Shown piece by piece: positions 19,245-28,479 of a stretch of 64,000 nucleotides of DNA. Numbering within the stretch: position 1 is the first letter of the stretch; each line of letters opens with the position of its first letter. This DNA is from Symbiodinium natans (taxonomy: Eukaryota; Sar; Dinophyceae; Suessiales; Symbiodiniaceae): assembly GCA_905221605.1 (NCBI GenBank), contig CAJNDS010002445.1, forward strand, positions 81,501 through 145,500, in the 5' to 3' direction. The position numbers and the translations under genes are program-made. The notes beneath the pieces were generated by a model that searched no databases, was not told the DNA's origin, and saw only the letters and a program-made list of their open reading frames with translations.

Positions 19245-20060
19245 GAGCAGTGTGAAAAAATCACGAGGGCTTTCAGTGACGCATGGCAGCGGCCTAGAAC
19301 CTCGTCACTGCTCCAGGGCAAGCAGGCCTAAAAATCACTGCTCTAGGGCGAGCAGGCTGCCTTAAACTCCCGAAACCCAAAGCGTTGGCATTTTTGTTTT
19401 GCATGTTCTTGCTGGATTTTCGCATGATTTTGGCATGACTTTGCTTGATTTCCGCATAATTTTGTGGCATGTTTTTTTTTTGTGTTTTTTCTGCGCATTT
19501 TTTGCTAGAGTGCTTGGGCCGAGCTCGCTCCTCGAAGCGCCAGCAATCGGCAACATACCGTGCTAGTCCTAATCATATGCCAACTAGAGACCTTCCTTCA
19601 GCACCTGTGGTCGCAACAGCAGCAGGCAAAGCCAGCAACACTTCTAAGGCAGCAGACACACACAGGGTCCTGACACAGGGCCGAACGCCGGGCGCACAGA
19701 GGTTCAGGAGGTGTTTGGGAAGGTGTTTGGGGGGTTCTGAGGCTGCGAGGTCTGGAAGTGTTGTGCGTCGCTGTGCTGCAAGGCTTCAGGGTTTAGGGTT
19801 GGCAGGTGTGAGGCAGTGAGGTCGCCTGAGTGCCCGGGAATTTCGGGCCCCCCTCCTGTGATCAGGTGCTCCTCGTCTCCACTGCTGGCAGCCGGGCTCC
19901 GCAGAGGCTTCAGGGTCGGTAGGGTTTCGGGTTGCAGGCTATTCTGGGCTCCGATGCAGTGAGGTTTAGTTCGTTTGTGCTCAACAATGCCCTACCCAGA
20001 AATTGGAAGTATATCACTTTTTGAGACACTTCTGGAAAGTCTTCTGGGACCTGTTATCGC
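19245..20060. other. Right flank of the virus-like block, no gene seen
   Basis: GC-rich coding-like sequence ends near 19.3 kb with a short tandem repeat: CACTGCTCCAGGGCAAGCAGG is followed by a second copy at about 19338. A T-rich stretch with GCATG...TTTTGC motifs follows (19380-19505). The region around 19835-19870 carries the first copy of a GC-rich module that recurs near 22425 and 22640. Confidence 0.4.
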
Positions 20061-20067
20061 GTTGCAA

Positions 20068-20303
20068 CTGCATTGTGACCGTTTTGTGTTGTGACCGCGT
20101 TGTGACCACGTTGTGTTGTGACCACGTCCGCGTTGTGTCCGCGTAGGGCGCGTTGTGACCGTTGTGACCGCGTTGTGTCCGCGTTGTGCGTTGTGACCGC
20201 GTTGTGCGTTGTGACCGCGTTGTGCGTTGTGACCGCGTAGTGTTGTGACCGCGTTGTAACCGCGTTGTTAACCGCGTTGTAACCGCGTTGTAACCGCGTT
20301 GTT
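20068..20303. repeat. GTTGTGACCGC minisatellite
   Basis: About 16-20 irregular units of GTTGTGACCGC / GTTGTGCGTTGTGACCGC stand in direct orientation. The array ends in repeated GTTGTAACCGC units. Confidence 0.9.
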
Positions 20304-20425
20304 CTTCGTCGTCTTCGACATCTTCGAGCAGAGGCAGGGCTGTCTCGAATATGTGGAGGGCCTGGAGGGCTCAGATTGCGTCAGGAATCGACGATTTTCG
20401 TGAATTATGGGCTCGGGGAGACGGA

Positions 20426-20712
20426 AGGAGTGGTGAATTGGTGAATTCTGGGCCCGGGCAGGAGGCGGTGAATTGGTGAATTTTGGGAGGTCCGGGAAGG
20501 CGGTGAACCGGTGAATTGGTGAATTCTGGGCCCCGGGCAGGAGGCGGTGAATTGGTGAATTCTGGGAGGGTCGTGGGCACAGCCAGGCAAGGTGAATTGG
20601 TGAATTCTGGGCCCGGGCGAGATGGTGAATTGGTGAATTCTGGGCCCGGGGGAGGCGGTGAATTGGTGAATTCTGGGAGGCCGGGACAGAGGTGAACTGG
20701 TGGAATCTGGTA
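20426..20712. repeat. GGTGAATTGGTGAATTC minisatellite
   Basis: Seven or so units consist of the core GGTGAATTGGTGAATTC plus TGGG and a variable GC-rich spacer (CCCGGGCAGGAGGC type). Reading frames through it on either strand give a low-complexity NSPIHRL/HQFT peptide and are not genes. Confidence 0.9.
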
Positions 20713-20805
20713 CGTGTTTGAATGTTTTTGAGGCTGGTAGAGGCAGGTAGGTGGGTTAGTAGGGGATTAGGGCCCGAAGGAGGGGAGTTCACATCACGGA
20801 TGCTG

Positions 20806-21080
20806 CCACTCACCGGTTCACCGATTCACCAATTCACCGCGGGTGCCGCCGCTCACCGATTCACCAATTCACCAGTTCACCGCGGATGCCGCTGCTCACC
20901 GATTCACCGATTCACCACACGGGAGGCCGCCGCGCACAAATTCACCAATTCACCGTTTCATTGCGGGCGCCGCCGCTCACCGATTCACCAATTCACCGTG
21001 GGCGCCGCTCACCGATTCACCAATTCACCCATTCATCGCCGTCGCCGCTGCGCACCGATTCACCAATCACCGATTCCCAT
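20806..21080. repeat. Inverted counterpart array, CACCGATTCACCAATTCACC
   Basis: About seven units of the reverse-complement-type core (ATTCACCAATTCACC) are separated by GCGGGCGCCGCCGCT spacers. They face the array at 20426-20712, so the two arrays could pair as a large imperfect hairpin. Confidence 0.9.
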
Positions 21081-21147
21081 GTGAGTCTTGGCCGTTCACG
21101 AGCAATCCTGACACTTGCTGAGCACGTTCTTGCTTGTGCAGGTCTTA

Positions 21148-21216
21148 GGATTTAGGGTTTAAGGTTTAGGGTTTTAGGGCTTAAGGTGTAGGGTTAGGGT
21201 TTATAGGGTTTAGGGC
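21148..21216. repeat. Degenerate TTTAGGG telomere-type array
   Basis: Imperfect TTTAGGG/TTTAAGG/GTTAGGG units in the G-rich orientation, about 70 bases. Confidence 0.8.
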
Positions 21217-21319
21217 CTGCGCGTACGGGTTTGAGAACTAGGTAGAGGGCGTGACCCCAAAAAGTCTTTTCAGGTTTGGATCTTTGGCTTCAAATGAACT
21301 GTATACAGATCGCGAACAT

Positions 21320-21610
21320 CAGTGCTCACGAGGGGTTAGGGTCACGGGGGTCAAGGGAGTCATGGGGGTGAGTGGAGTCATGGCAGCAAGGGGGTCACGG
21401 GGGTCATCGGGGGCACGGGGGTCACGGTGGTCACGGGGTCACATTACGGAGGTCACAGCGTCATGGAGGGTCACGCGGGCCACGGGGGTCACGGGGTTTG
21501 TGGCAGTCACCGAAAAAAGGTCACGTGGGTCACGGTCACAGGGTCACGATCATGGCGTCACGGGAGTCACGGGGGTCACGCGGGTGACAGCGGTATCACG
21601 GAAGTCAATG
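21320..21610. repeat. GTCACGGGG minisatellite
   Basis: More than 20 units of 9-12 bases (GTCACGGGG, GTCATGG, GTCACGCGG) all stand in one orientation. Open frames through it are Gly/Ser/His/Arg low complexity and not genes. Confidence 0.9.
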
Positions 21611-21969
21611 GTCAAGGGGTGATTGTCGACAAAGCACTCTCACAGCTTTGTTTGCCGCAACAAACGCCTGCCCAGGTCGAAGAAGATGCGCATTGACGGC
21701 AGGGCCGATCTGTGACGTTCCGCTGGGCAAGCATGTCTGAGCCGAGGCCTCTGCATGCTGACACGGTGTGCGAAGAGTGTCACTGACATGCGCAGGATAA
21801 CGTTCTATTGCCCGTCAGTCAACTGACTCGATTCGTCGAGTGTTACTGCTCCAGCGGACAGCTAGGACCTACAGGCGCCATGGTACGCGTTGCAGCGGCA
21901 TCGCGCAAGAAGAAGCCACGTTTGCTTTCGCTGCTGGCAGTGTCCTGGGCGTGCTTGCCATAGCCTCAG

Positions 21970-21993
21970 ACACACACACACACACACACACAA
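21970..21993. repeat. (CA)n microsatellite
   Basis: An uninterrupted run of about twelve CA dinucleotides. Confidence 0.9.
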
Positions 21994-22149
21994 ATGCACA
22001 CAAACCAGACCTCCCAGTCAGCTGTATATGTTCCCGAGCATCAGGCAGACAGCGCAGCCGTTGTGGGCTTTGGTTGGGCCAATTGTGAGGCCGGGATTGT
22101 GACAGGTGAGATGGAGCCTGTCAGACTGCTGAGCGAGGTCCGCTCCCTG

Positions 22150-22395
22150 GGCGTTTTTTTCTGGCGGTCCACGCGAAAATGTGAAACCTAGGCTTGGGAA
22201 TATTTTTGGGCGTTTTCTGGCGAGACCGACCCTCTGAGAAAATGCGAAGGGCATGTTTTTGGGCGTTTTCTTTTCGGGCGAGACCCCCCGGCAAAAATGT
22301 GAAACCTAGGCTTGGGCATTTTTTTGGGCGTTTTCTGGCGAGACTGAATCAGGAATCCCGCGGAAATGTGAAACCTAGGCTGGGCGTGTTTAAGG
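22150..22395. repeat. Tandem repeat, ~70-bp units
   Basis: Four imperfect units each contain TTTGGGCGTTTTCTGGCGAGAC and/or AAAATGTGAAACCTAGGCT blocks. The sequence continues into one of the GC-rich modules at 22425. Confidence 0.85.
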
Positions 22396-23112
22396 AAGTT
22401 GCATGTTGGCTTGATTTTGCCCGGGATCCCGGGCCCTCTTGTGGCCAGGTGCTCATCGCGATCTTCGTCTTCGACATCTTCAAGCATATCGACAGGCAGG
22501 GTTTAGGGTGTGGTGTATGCTTTTTGGGTTTCGGTGGATTGCAAGATGAGCGCTTTTGTAAGGCGGCCTTCGCGTGACAGGAGTGCCTTGTGCTGCCTTC
22601 CGCCCCTCGTAAGCTGGAGTGTTGTGCGCCACCGCTCCTCTCCCGGAACCCCGGGCCCTGCTCCTGTGGCCAGGTCCTCATCGTCAACTTCGTCCTCTTC
22701 GAGTGTCTCCTCGCCGAGCTCTTCAGGAGGCACGGCAAGCCGCCCGTAGCACTGGAAGGGCGACAGGGCTCCGAGAGCGCGGAGTGAGTGTCATTTCCCG
22801 GACAGCGCAGGCTTCGGAGCCTTCGGAAAGTGAGGACGACGAAGATAAGGCCAGGTTTGTTTGTCCATTCCGTGTGTTTTGGATTTTGCATCGAAAGCTG
22901 CTCGGCGGGATGTCGAGGAGCAGGCTGCCTCTGCGCAGACCGCCGACCCGGTCGAAGATGCCCCCAAGGCCTCCGAGCGTGTTGTTGGTTTGCGCTTCTG
23001 CTGTTTGAAGATCCCATTGCAGACTGTGGCCTTTGCCCCTGCTGGTGCAGGACGAGCAGCTGCAGAAGACAGCTCTGAAGAACGAGGCTCCGGCCAAATC
23101 CCGAAAGCAGAC

Positions 23113-23400
23113 ATGTTCGGCAAACACGGCAGGAAAATCACGGGAAAGCAGCCCTGCACCCGGCAGGATTTGGACCAACGAGTCCGAAGACTGGCCATTG
23201 GTGAGATGGAAACAGCACAGCAAGCTGTCAAAACCCTGACAGCGGCTGTCCAAACCCTGACAGCGTTGTGGCTTGAAGAACGTCAAGCCGGACCCAGCGA
23301 CGAGGCCAATGCGCTCAAGAAGGAGCTCGAGGAGGCCAAGAAGGAGCTCGAGGAGGCCAAGAAGGAGCTCAGGGATGCCGAGCAGAAGTACGAGCGACCT
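23113..23400 (+). CDS. Coiled-coil exon, probable 5' exon of the NTPase-nuclease gene
   Basis: From the ATG at 23113 an open frame encodes a basic start (MFGKHGRKITGKQP), then a helical stretch with two TLTAAVQ-like repeats. It ends in a heptad-type coiled coil in which KKELEEA is repeated three times up to QKYERP. The frame stays open for another ~100 bases but enters a repeat shared with 26413-26690, so the exon probably ends at about 23400. Its position 0.7 kb upstream of the large P-loop exon, on the same strand, suggests it is that gene's N-terminus. The splice donor is not obvious; dinoflagellates use GT, GC and GA donors. Acidic Ser/Glu stretches further upstream (22790-22860) could be an earlier exon. 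Confidence 0.45.
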
Positions 23401-23416
23401 GGGTTCTTAGTGCTTT

Positions 23417-23690
23417 TTGGCACGCGGACCTTGCCGAGCACTGGGGTTCCGGCAAGACGAGTGCAGGCCCGGGGGCTTCTGCGTGGGCATATTGCCTAGC
23501 ACTCCTGCATGTCCGGGGCTCTTGGTCGTCGTGGGTTTTTCGTGCGGTCCACCGTTGTTGCTTTTTGGGGTGCCGCTTTCCTCTCAAGATCTCCTTGTGG
23601 TTAAGCTGTCTCCACTGTGTTGGCTTCTAGCAGTTCGGGGGGAGCGGGAGGGGCTTTCTGAGCAGAGGGCTCTTGGCTGCTTCAGGTTCA
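23417..23690. repeat. Dispersed repeat, copy 1 (between two exons)
   Basis: About 270 bases match 26413-26690 with small indels; both copies contain GGGGTTCCGGCAAGACGAG and GTCCACCGTTGTTGCTTTTT. Both copies lie in non-coding DNA just upstream of a P-loop exon on the plus strand. Confidence 0.85.
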
Positions 23691-24123
23691 CGCGCATGAG
23701 GCTCAGGTTACTATATCTGTGTTTGTGTGCTTGGCCACCCTGCTGTCGCAGCATCGTCGGTGTTGTTGTCTTTCGTGATTTGTTGGCGTCGCGAAGGGCC
23801 TGCACTTCCAGCAGCATAACCGTCGAGGGCCAAAGACCTCCAGCTGTGCGGGCTGTTGTTCAGAGTTTGCTTGTGCTCAGTTTGCGGCGATCTGACCAAA
23901 CACATTTTTTCTTCTATGTTCATGCTCACTCAATGCGAAGCGACAGCTCCGGCCGCAGCGGGCAACAAGGCGGGTGTCCATACAATTTTAGATTGAGGTC
24001 TTCGGCGAGGCTAGGCGGACGTTGGGAGCAGTCACGTCCTTTAACAAGGGGTTTTCCAGCTTCTTGGAGGTGGCACTGCTGAGTGGCAATGAGGCTGCGT
24101 TTGTTTTTGGTGTTTGTGTGCAG

Positions 24124-26037
24124 GCAGGATCTACTCTTCTGAAGGACTTTGTCGGCGAGCTTCCCGATCTTGACCAACGCTTCTTGGATGGACGCATCAA
24201 CAACAAAGAAGATCGTTCGTTCTTGGAGAGGGAGACAGTTGTGGACCAGGTTTTGGCTGAGATGAACAAGACGACCGAGACAAAAGGGTTGTATAAGCCT
24301 AGGCTCGTTGCTCTTTGGAGCCCTAGGGGCACGGGCAAGACATCGCTAGTTCGACACCTCGCGCAAAGCAAGCAGTATGCCGACAGCCGCAGATGTGGAC
24401 GGCTGCTGGTGTTCGATGCACTTGAGCTAGAGCAACACTTGAGCACGGATGCTGACACGCTGGTGTCGGCCATCATCATTTGGCATCTTCTGCAGATCTT
24501 CCACGACTACACTGTGGAAGTTGCGCCGGGGCAAAACGTCGTTTTTGAGCGCAGGGACTTTGGTCCTGTGTTGCAGCTTCTGGAGCAGAGCCGCTCGACT
24601 CCAACCCCATCAGGTGACAGCGTTCTGTCGTGGATTGCGTCCTGTTGTAAGAGCAAACGCGATGTGTTCGAACAGTGGCTGTCAATTACCGAACAAACAT
24701 TAGCGGCGCCAAAAGACTGCCCTCGTCTGTTTTTCTTGGATCAGGCAGAACTCCTTGCGAGCGAAAGCAAGGGACGGAGCAGCCAGGGAGGACAAAAGTC
24801 AACGCTTACGGACATTTTTTCAAGGCTTCCCCAGCAGATGGCCTGCTTCTGTACAGGCACACTGAACCTGATAAAGGATCGCCCGGCCAAACAGTACACA
24901 AAGCTTGTCGTCTGTGGCTTAGCAGCGCTTGCACCACTGTCTCGAGACGCTGCTGACCTGGCCATGAAACACTGGAACGGGACGCAGTATGAGGAGAATG
25001 TGCTCAACCAAATTGTGCTTTTCTCGGGTGGAGTTCCTCGACTGTTGCGGTATGCTTCCGAGACGAGCGGAGTCTTGAGGTCAACCGCACAAGCGGCGCT
25101 GAATGAAATGTCGTGGTGCCTCGAGGAGTCGTATGGGTCTGCCGGACGTTTTTTTTCTGACCCAGACATTGCTTCATCACTGGTTCTTTGCTCGGCCGTT
25201 CGGTGGCCGACAGCAGATACCGGTCTTTATAGTACTGTGCCTGGAACATCTACAGCATGGTCGGAGATTTTCAATGCAGGAGCGGCATTTCCAGCTAACA
25301 ACTCAGTACTGGTTCCACGGGTTTGGTGGTGTTCTGACAAAGTGGTCCGCCAGCAGCTTGAGGATGCGTTGAAGGCCTTGAACATCTGTCTGGATCGTCT
25401 CCTGCCAGATTCCTTGCAGTTGGTATCGCAAAACAGCCAGGGGAGCCTTGCGAGGGGAAAGCCGTGGGAAGAGCTGGTTGCACATTCCCTAGCGGCACGG
25501 TTCCGCCTTTATTGCATGCAACGCAAATGTACCGGCAACAACACCTGGGCTCCCTTCCTGGAGATCTATCCGACAGACAACGCACATTTGCAAATGGTGT
25601 TGGAACCATTTGAGGTTTGCTGGAGGAATGGGGTATCGTACCCACAGAGTGAAGCTAGTGTCTCAGACGCTGCTGGACATGCTATTATGTGCAATGTTCC
25701 GTTTCGGAATGCTCACCATGACTTGTTGATTCCCGTGAAGCGGGTGAAGTGTGGTACGTGTGAGTACATTGCAGCCCAGTGTCGGTATGGAGTCAAGAAA
25801 ACTGCAAAGGACCTGAACGACACATGCCAAGACAAGGCTAGAAAGCCGAAGAAAAATGAAACCCGAGATACCCTTCCGGACATGCCAAACGTGCTTCTCC
25901 AAATATGTCCCGAGACTGAAGGTGCTCAGCCGTTTGAGGCAGGTACTTCGTGGGCAAAACGCCAAGGCGAATACAGATACAGTCTCATGAGTTGCAAAAG
26001 CATACTCGCGCAACTGGATGTGCTGCGCCTTCTGTGA
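24124..26037 (+). CDS. Crinkler/RHS-like P-loop NTPase with C-terminal nuclease-like domain
   Basis: A long intact exon. The open frame reaches back to 24022 without an ATG, and a pyrimidine/GT-rich acceptor (TTTGTGTGCAG, ending 24123) marks the likely exon start. Numbering from 24022, Walker A is SPRGTGKTS (100-108), Walker B is LFFLDQAE (236-242), and SGGVPRLLR (335-343) is a hallmark of the NTPase domain of RHS and Crinkler-RHS proteins. The C-terminal third shows a restriction-endonuclease-fold pattern: PWEELVAHSLAARFRL (481-496), HHDLLIP (565-571) and EYIAAQCRYGVKK (581-593). Such NTPase-nuclease proteins are known as transposon-derived, effector-like proteins in oomycetes, trypanosomes and other eukaryotes. 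Stop TGA at 26035-26037. The role here (mobile element, DNA defence or effector) is not shown by the sequence. The NTPase call is firm; the nuclease call is moderate. Confidence 0.7.
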   Translation, partial: AGSTLLKDFVGELPDLDQRFLDGRINNKEDRSFLERETVVDQVLAEMNKTTETKGLYKPRLVALWSPRGTGKTSLVRHLAQSKQYADSRRCGRLLVFDALELEQHLSTDADTLVSAIIIWHLLQIFHDYTVEVAPGQNVVFERRDFGPVLQLLEQSRSTPTPSGDSVLSWIASCCKSKRDVFEQWLSITEQTLAAPKDCPRLFFLDQAELLASESKGRSSQGGQKSTLTDIFSRLPQQMACFCTGTLNLIKDRPAKQYTKLVVCGLAALAPLSRDAADLAMKHWNGTQYEENVLNQIVLFSGGVPRLLRYASETSGVLRSTAQAALNEMSWCLEESYGSAGRFFSDPDIASSLVLCSAVRWPTADTGLYSTVPGTSTAWSEIFNAGAAFPANNSVLVPRVWWCSDKVVRQQLEDALKALNICLDRLLPDSLQLVSQNSQGSLARGKPWEELVAHSLAARFRLYCMQRKCTGNNTWAPFLEIYPTDNAHLQMVLEPFEVCWRNGVSYPQSEASVSDAAGHAIMCNVPFRNAHHDLLIPVKRVKCGTCEYIAAQCRYGVKKTAKDLNDTCQDKARKPKKNETRDTLPDMPNVLLQICPETEGAQPFEAGTSWAKRQGEYRYSLMSCKSILAQLDVLRLL

Positions 26038-26412
26038 CAAAAAGATGCTTGGGTTTGTTGTGTCTCATGTCTACATATGTCACTTGTTCCGTAATGCCTT
26101 GCAGGAGAACAGAACGCTTAACATGTGGTTGAGGCATGCAGCAATACGCTGACCGAAACGGCAATGTGCCATGTGCCCTGTGCCTGACGCACTAAATCTG
26201 CATTCGATGCCAGGTCTCATTGACCGCAGTGACATTCCGACGCGTTTCTACGTCAGGTGCTCGGTGTTTCTTCCCATCCCCCAGTCCAGCTGTAAACTTC
26301 ATGCGTGATTGCGCAGATTGTTGCATGTCAGCAGTCAATCATTTCAGTGTTGCTTTCACTAGTACCGCTTGTATCCAGATGTTATGCACTAGTCACTAGG
26401 CCCTGTTCCTTT

Positions 26413-26690
26413 AGCGCGCGGACCTTGAAGAGCAGTGGGGTTCCGGCAAGACGAGTGCAGGCCGGGGGCTTCTGCGTGGGCATGTTGCCTTTGGCTTGTG
26501 GCACTCCTGCATGTCCGGGGCTCTTGGTCGACGTGGGTTCTTCGTGCGGTCCACCGTTGTTGCTTTTTGGGGTCTGCTTCCCTCAGGATCTCCTTGTGGT
26601 TAAGCTGTCTCCACTGTGTTGGCTTGCAGCAGTTCGGGGAGCGGGAGGGGCTTTCGGAGCAGAGGGCTCTTGGCTGCTTCAGTTTCACGC
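26413..26690. repeat. Dispersed repeat, copy 2
   Basis: Second copy of the 23417-23690 repeat, with a short insertion (CTTTGGCTTGTGG near 26490). It lies about 280 bases upstream of the second P-loop fragment. Confidence 0.85.
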
Positions 26691-26959
26691 AAATCTGGTT
26701 GCACCTCGTGTTTTACCGGGTGTTGGTGCTGGCAGTGCGACTCGAGGTGAGGCTCAGGTTACCATATTCTTTTTGTGTTGTGATTTGTTGGGGTCGGGCA
26801 CGGCGAGCCCCACGGTCGGGGCCAAGCAGGCCGCAGTTTAGTTATGACGACAGGTGGTTCCTGCGTAGGTACCAGGGAGGTTCTTGTCCAGTTCGGCTTT
26901 GGCTTCGGTAGCTGTTCTTATTGCTTGGTTTGATAACTTGCAGAGGGCGTTGTGTCAGC

Positions 26960-27471
26960 TTGAACAGGACTGGTGCGGCAGGCTGCTCCAGAAGAAGCTT
27001 ACGTTCGGGCCAGGCACACCGCTACTTTCCACAATCGGAGCCGATTTGGACATTGCGGGAAGGAAGACCTGCTGAAAAACATACGGGCCGAAATTCGGCA
27101 GCTGCATGATAAAAAGGGGTGCGGCCCGGACAAGCAAAATCATCCCTTGTTCGTTGCCTTCGCCGGCCCCGGCCAAGGCAAGTCCCGACTGCTCAAAGAG
27201 TTCCCGGGCCCGGTGGAGGAGTGTCTCAGAAATCTCGCGAACCGCAGGTTCGATGAGCCGCTCCCTTTTCTCCTCAGCTGCGAGAACGGCATGGGGCCTG
27301 GGGACTGGGCCACAGAGGAGCTCAACGCCCGGCGCTTCGTGGCCTGCCGCATGCTCTGGCGCCCTTCTACCAAGTGATACAGGAGGTCTGCCGCCTCGTG
27401 AACCAGGACACTTCCCCATTCGTTGTGGCGTGCGTGACAGCTGCAGGCAGGCCTTGGGAGTGATAGCTTGC
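26960..27471 (+). pseudogene. Truncated second P-loop NTPase fragment (Crinkler/RHS-like)
   Basis: A plus-strand frame open from about 26960 encodes RFGHCGKEDLLKNIRAEIRQ, then PLFVAFAGPGQGKSRLLKEF, a clear Walker A (GPGQGKS), then PLPFLLSCENGMGPGDWATE. The frame stops at 27376 after RMLWRPSTK. A one-base shift near 27360 restores VIQEVCRLVNQDTSPFVVAC, which ends at about 27461. No Walker B or nuclease part follows, so the gene is truncated as well as shifted. It resembles the NTPase start of Crinkler-type proteins but is not a copy of the 24.1-26.0 kb gene. It sits downstream of the same dispersed repeat, suggesting a related gene arrangement. Confidence 0.5.
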
Positions 27472-27479
27472 TGACACTG

Positions 27480-28470
27480 GCATCACGGACACGAATCCTG
27501 CGTCGAGCGCATTCTGTGTTCCCTGCTAAGCACTGCAATTGTGCAGAAGTTGAGTTTGCTTGGGTTTTTGGAAGAACATTGTAGCGTAGTGTAGATTGTT
27601 GGAGGCTGCGAGGATAATTAATTATTCCTGACTTCAATCCTTGATGCAGTGCTTTTTATAGCCGAACAGTCTGCTCTGAACACCTTCAAAACTGCTGCTC
27701 AGCTCGTCTGAGTCCTCGTCCGGGCCCACACTTCCGGGGGGGTTCGAGGTCCAGAGAGACCTCCACCAGCGTTTTGCAGAGCTGTGCGAGTGCAAGCTTG
27801 CAGTGTAGGTGCCAGCTAATCTGCAGCATGTATTTGAGCAGAACCTTCCGATCACGGAAAACACCGAGATCCAGGCTACTGATCAGCCCGGGCGTGCACT
27901 TTTTTGCTTGGGGGTTGTTGCTTTACTTGACGAAAAGCTTGTGCTCCACATGCTCCACGACAGTTGGCCGATGCATTTGCTTTCCACTGCTGTTCGAAAA
28001 GTTTGCTGCTAGCAGGATTTAGCTTGCAACAGTTGATTGGACCGTCGCACTGACACGACAACGCAGCACTCATCGTTGGAATATCGCTCTGTCCGCTCGA
28101 GTCTGCAGCACTCATCAGTGCGTTGCAAGTCCGGTTCGCGTCTGCAAGCATCGGTGAAGTTTCGGCTAGTCTTTTGGAATCTTTCTGGAATCTTTCTAGT
28201 CTTTGCGGAGTCTTATAGAGACTTTGTGAAAAAATCGCGATCTTTTGAAGTCTTTGTATCCCTCGAGTCCAGCACTCATCGCACGATTGACGGTTGTGGC
28301 GCTTTCCGAGTCGAACCTTATAAGGACGACCCACCCAGAGCTGCAGTGGAAGTCCAACCTTCAAACCTCTGCCCCGCCAGACCGCGCGACGGCCCAAAAG
28401 ATTTTGCGCGCATTTAACGGGCACTTTTGACCCTTCTAAAAGCCAGCCCGAAGCCCTCAAGACCGCGTTT
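27480..28470. other. Unassigned sequence
   Basis: No gene recognised. Short open frames on both strands lack domains. Small direct repeats (GCAGCACTCATC near 28064 and 28107) and repeated AGTCTTT words (28160-28260) occur. Confidence 0.4.
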
Positions 28471-28479
28471 TGGAACGAG

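Noticed and set aside
20426-20712. Regularly spaced repeats that might suggest a CRISPR array.
   Set aside because: The spacers are themselves repetitive, unit length varies, there are no cas genes and the setting is eukaryotic; it is a minisatellite.
20268-21155. Open frames with repeated NSPIHRF/HQFT peptides that could pass for a repeat protein.
   Set aside because: They follow the minisatellite units exactly, exist on both strands and in several frames, and have no conserved flanks.
22150-22395. Possible structured RNA because of repeated CCTAGG-containing units.
   Set aside because: The units are a plain tandem repeat with indels; no consistent compensating stem was seen.
23441-23470. 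GSGKTSAG in one frame of the dispersed repeat, resembling a Walker A motif.
   Set aside because: It occurs in both repeat copies in non-coding DNA, lacks the preceding hydrophobic strand and any Walker B motif, and the frame is short.
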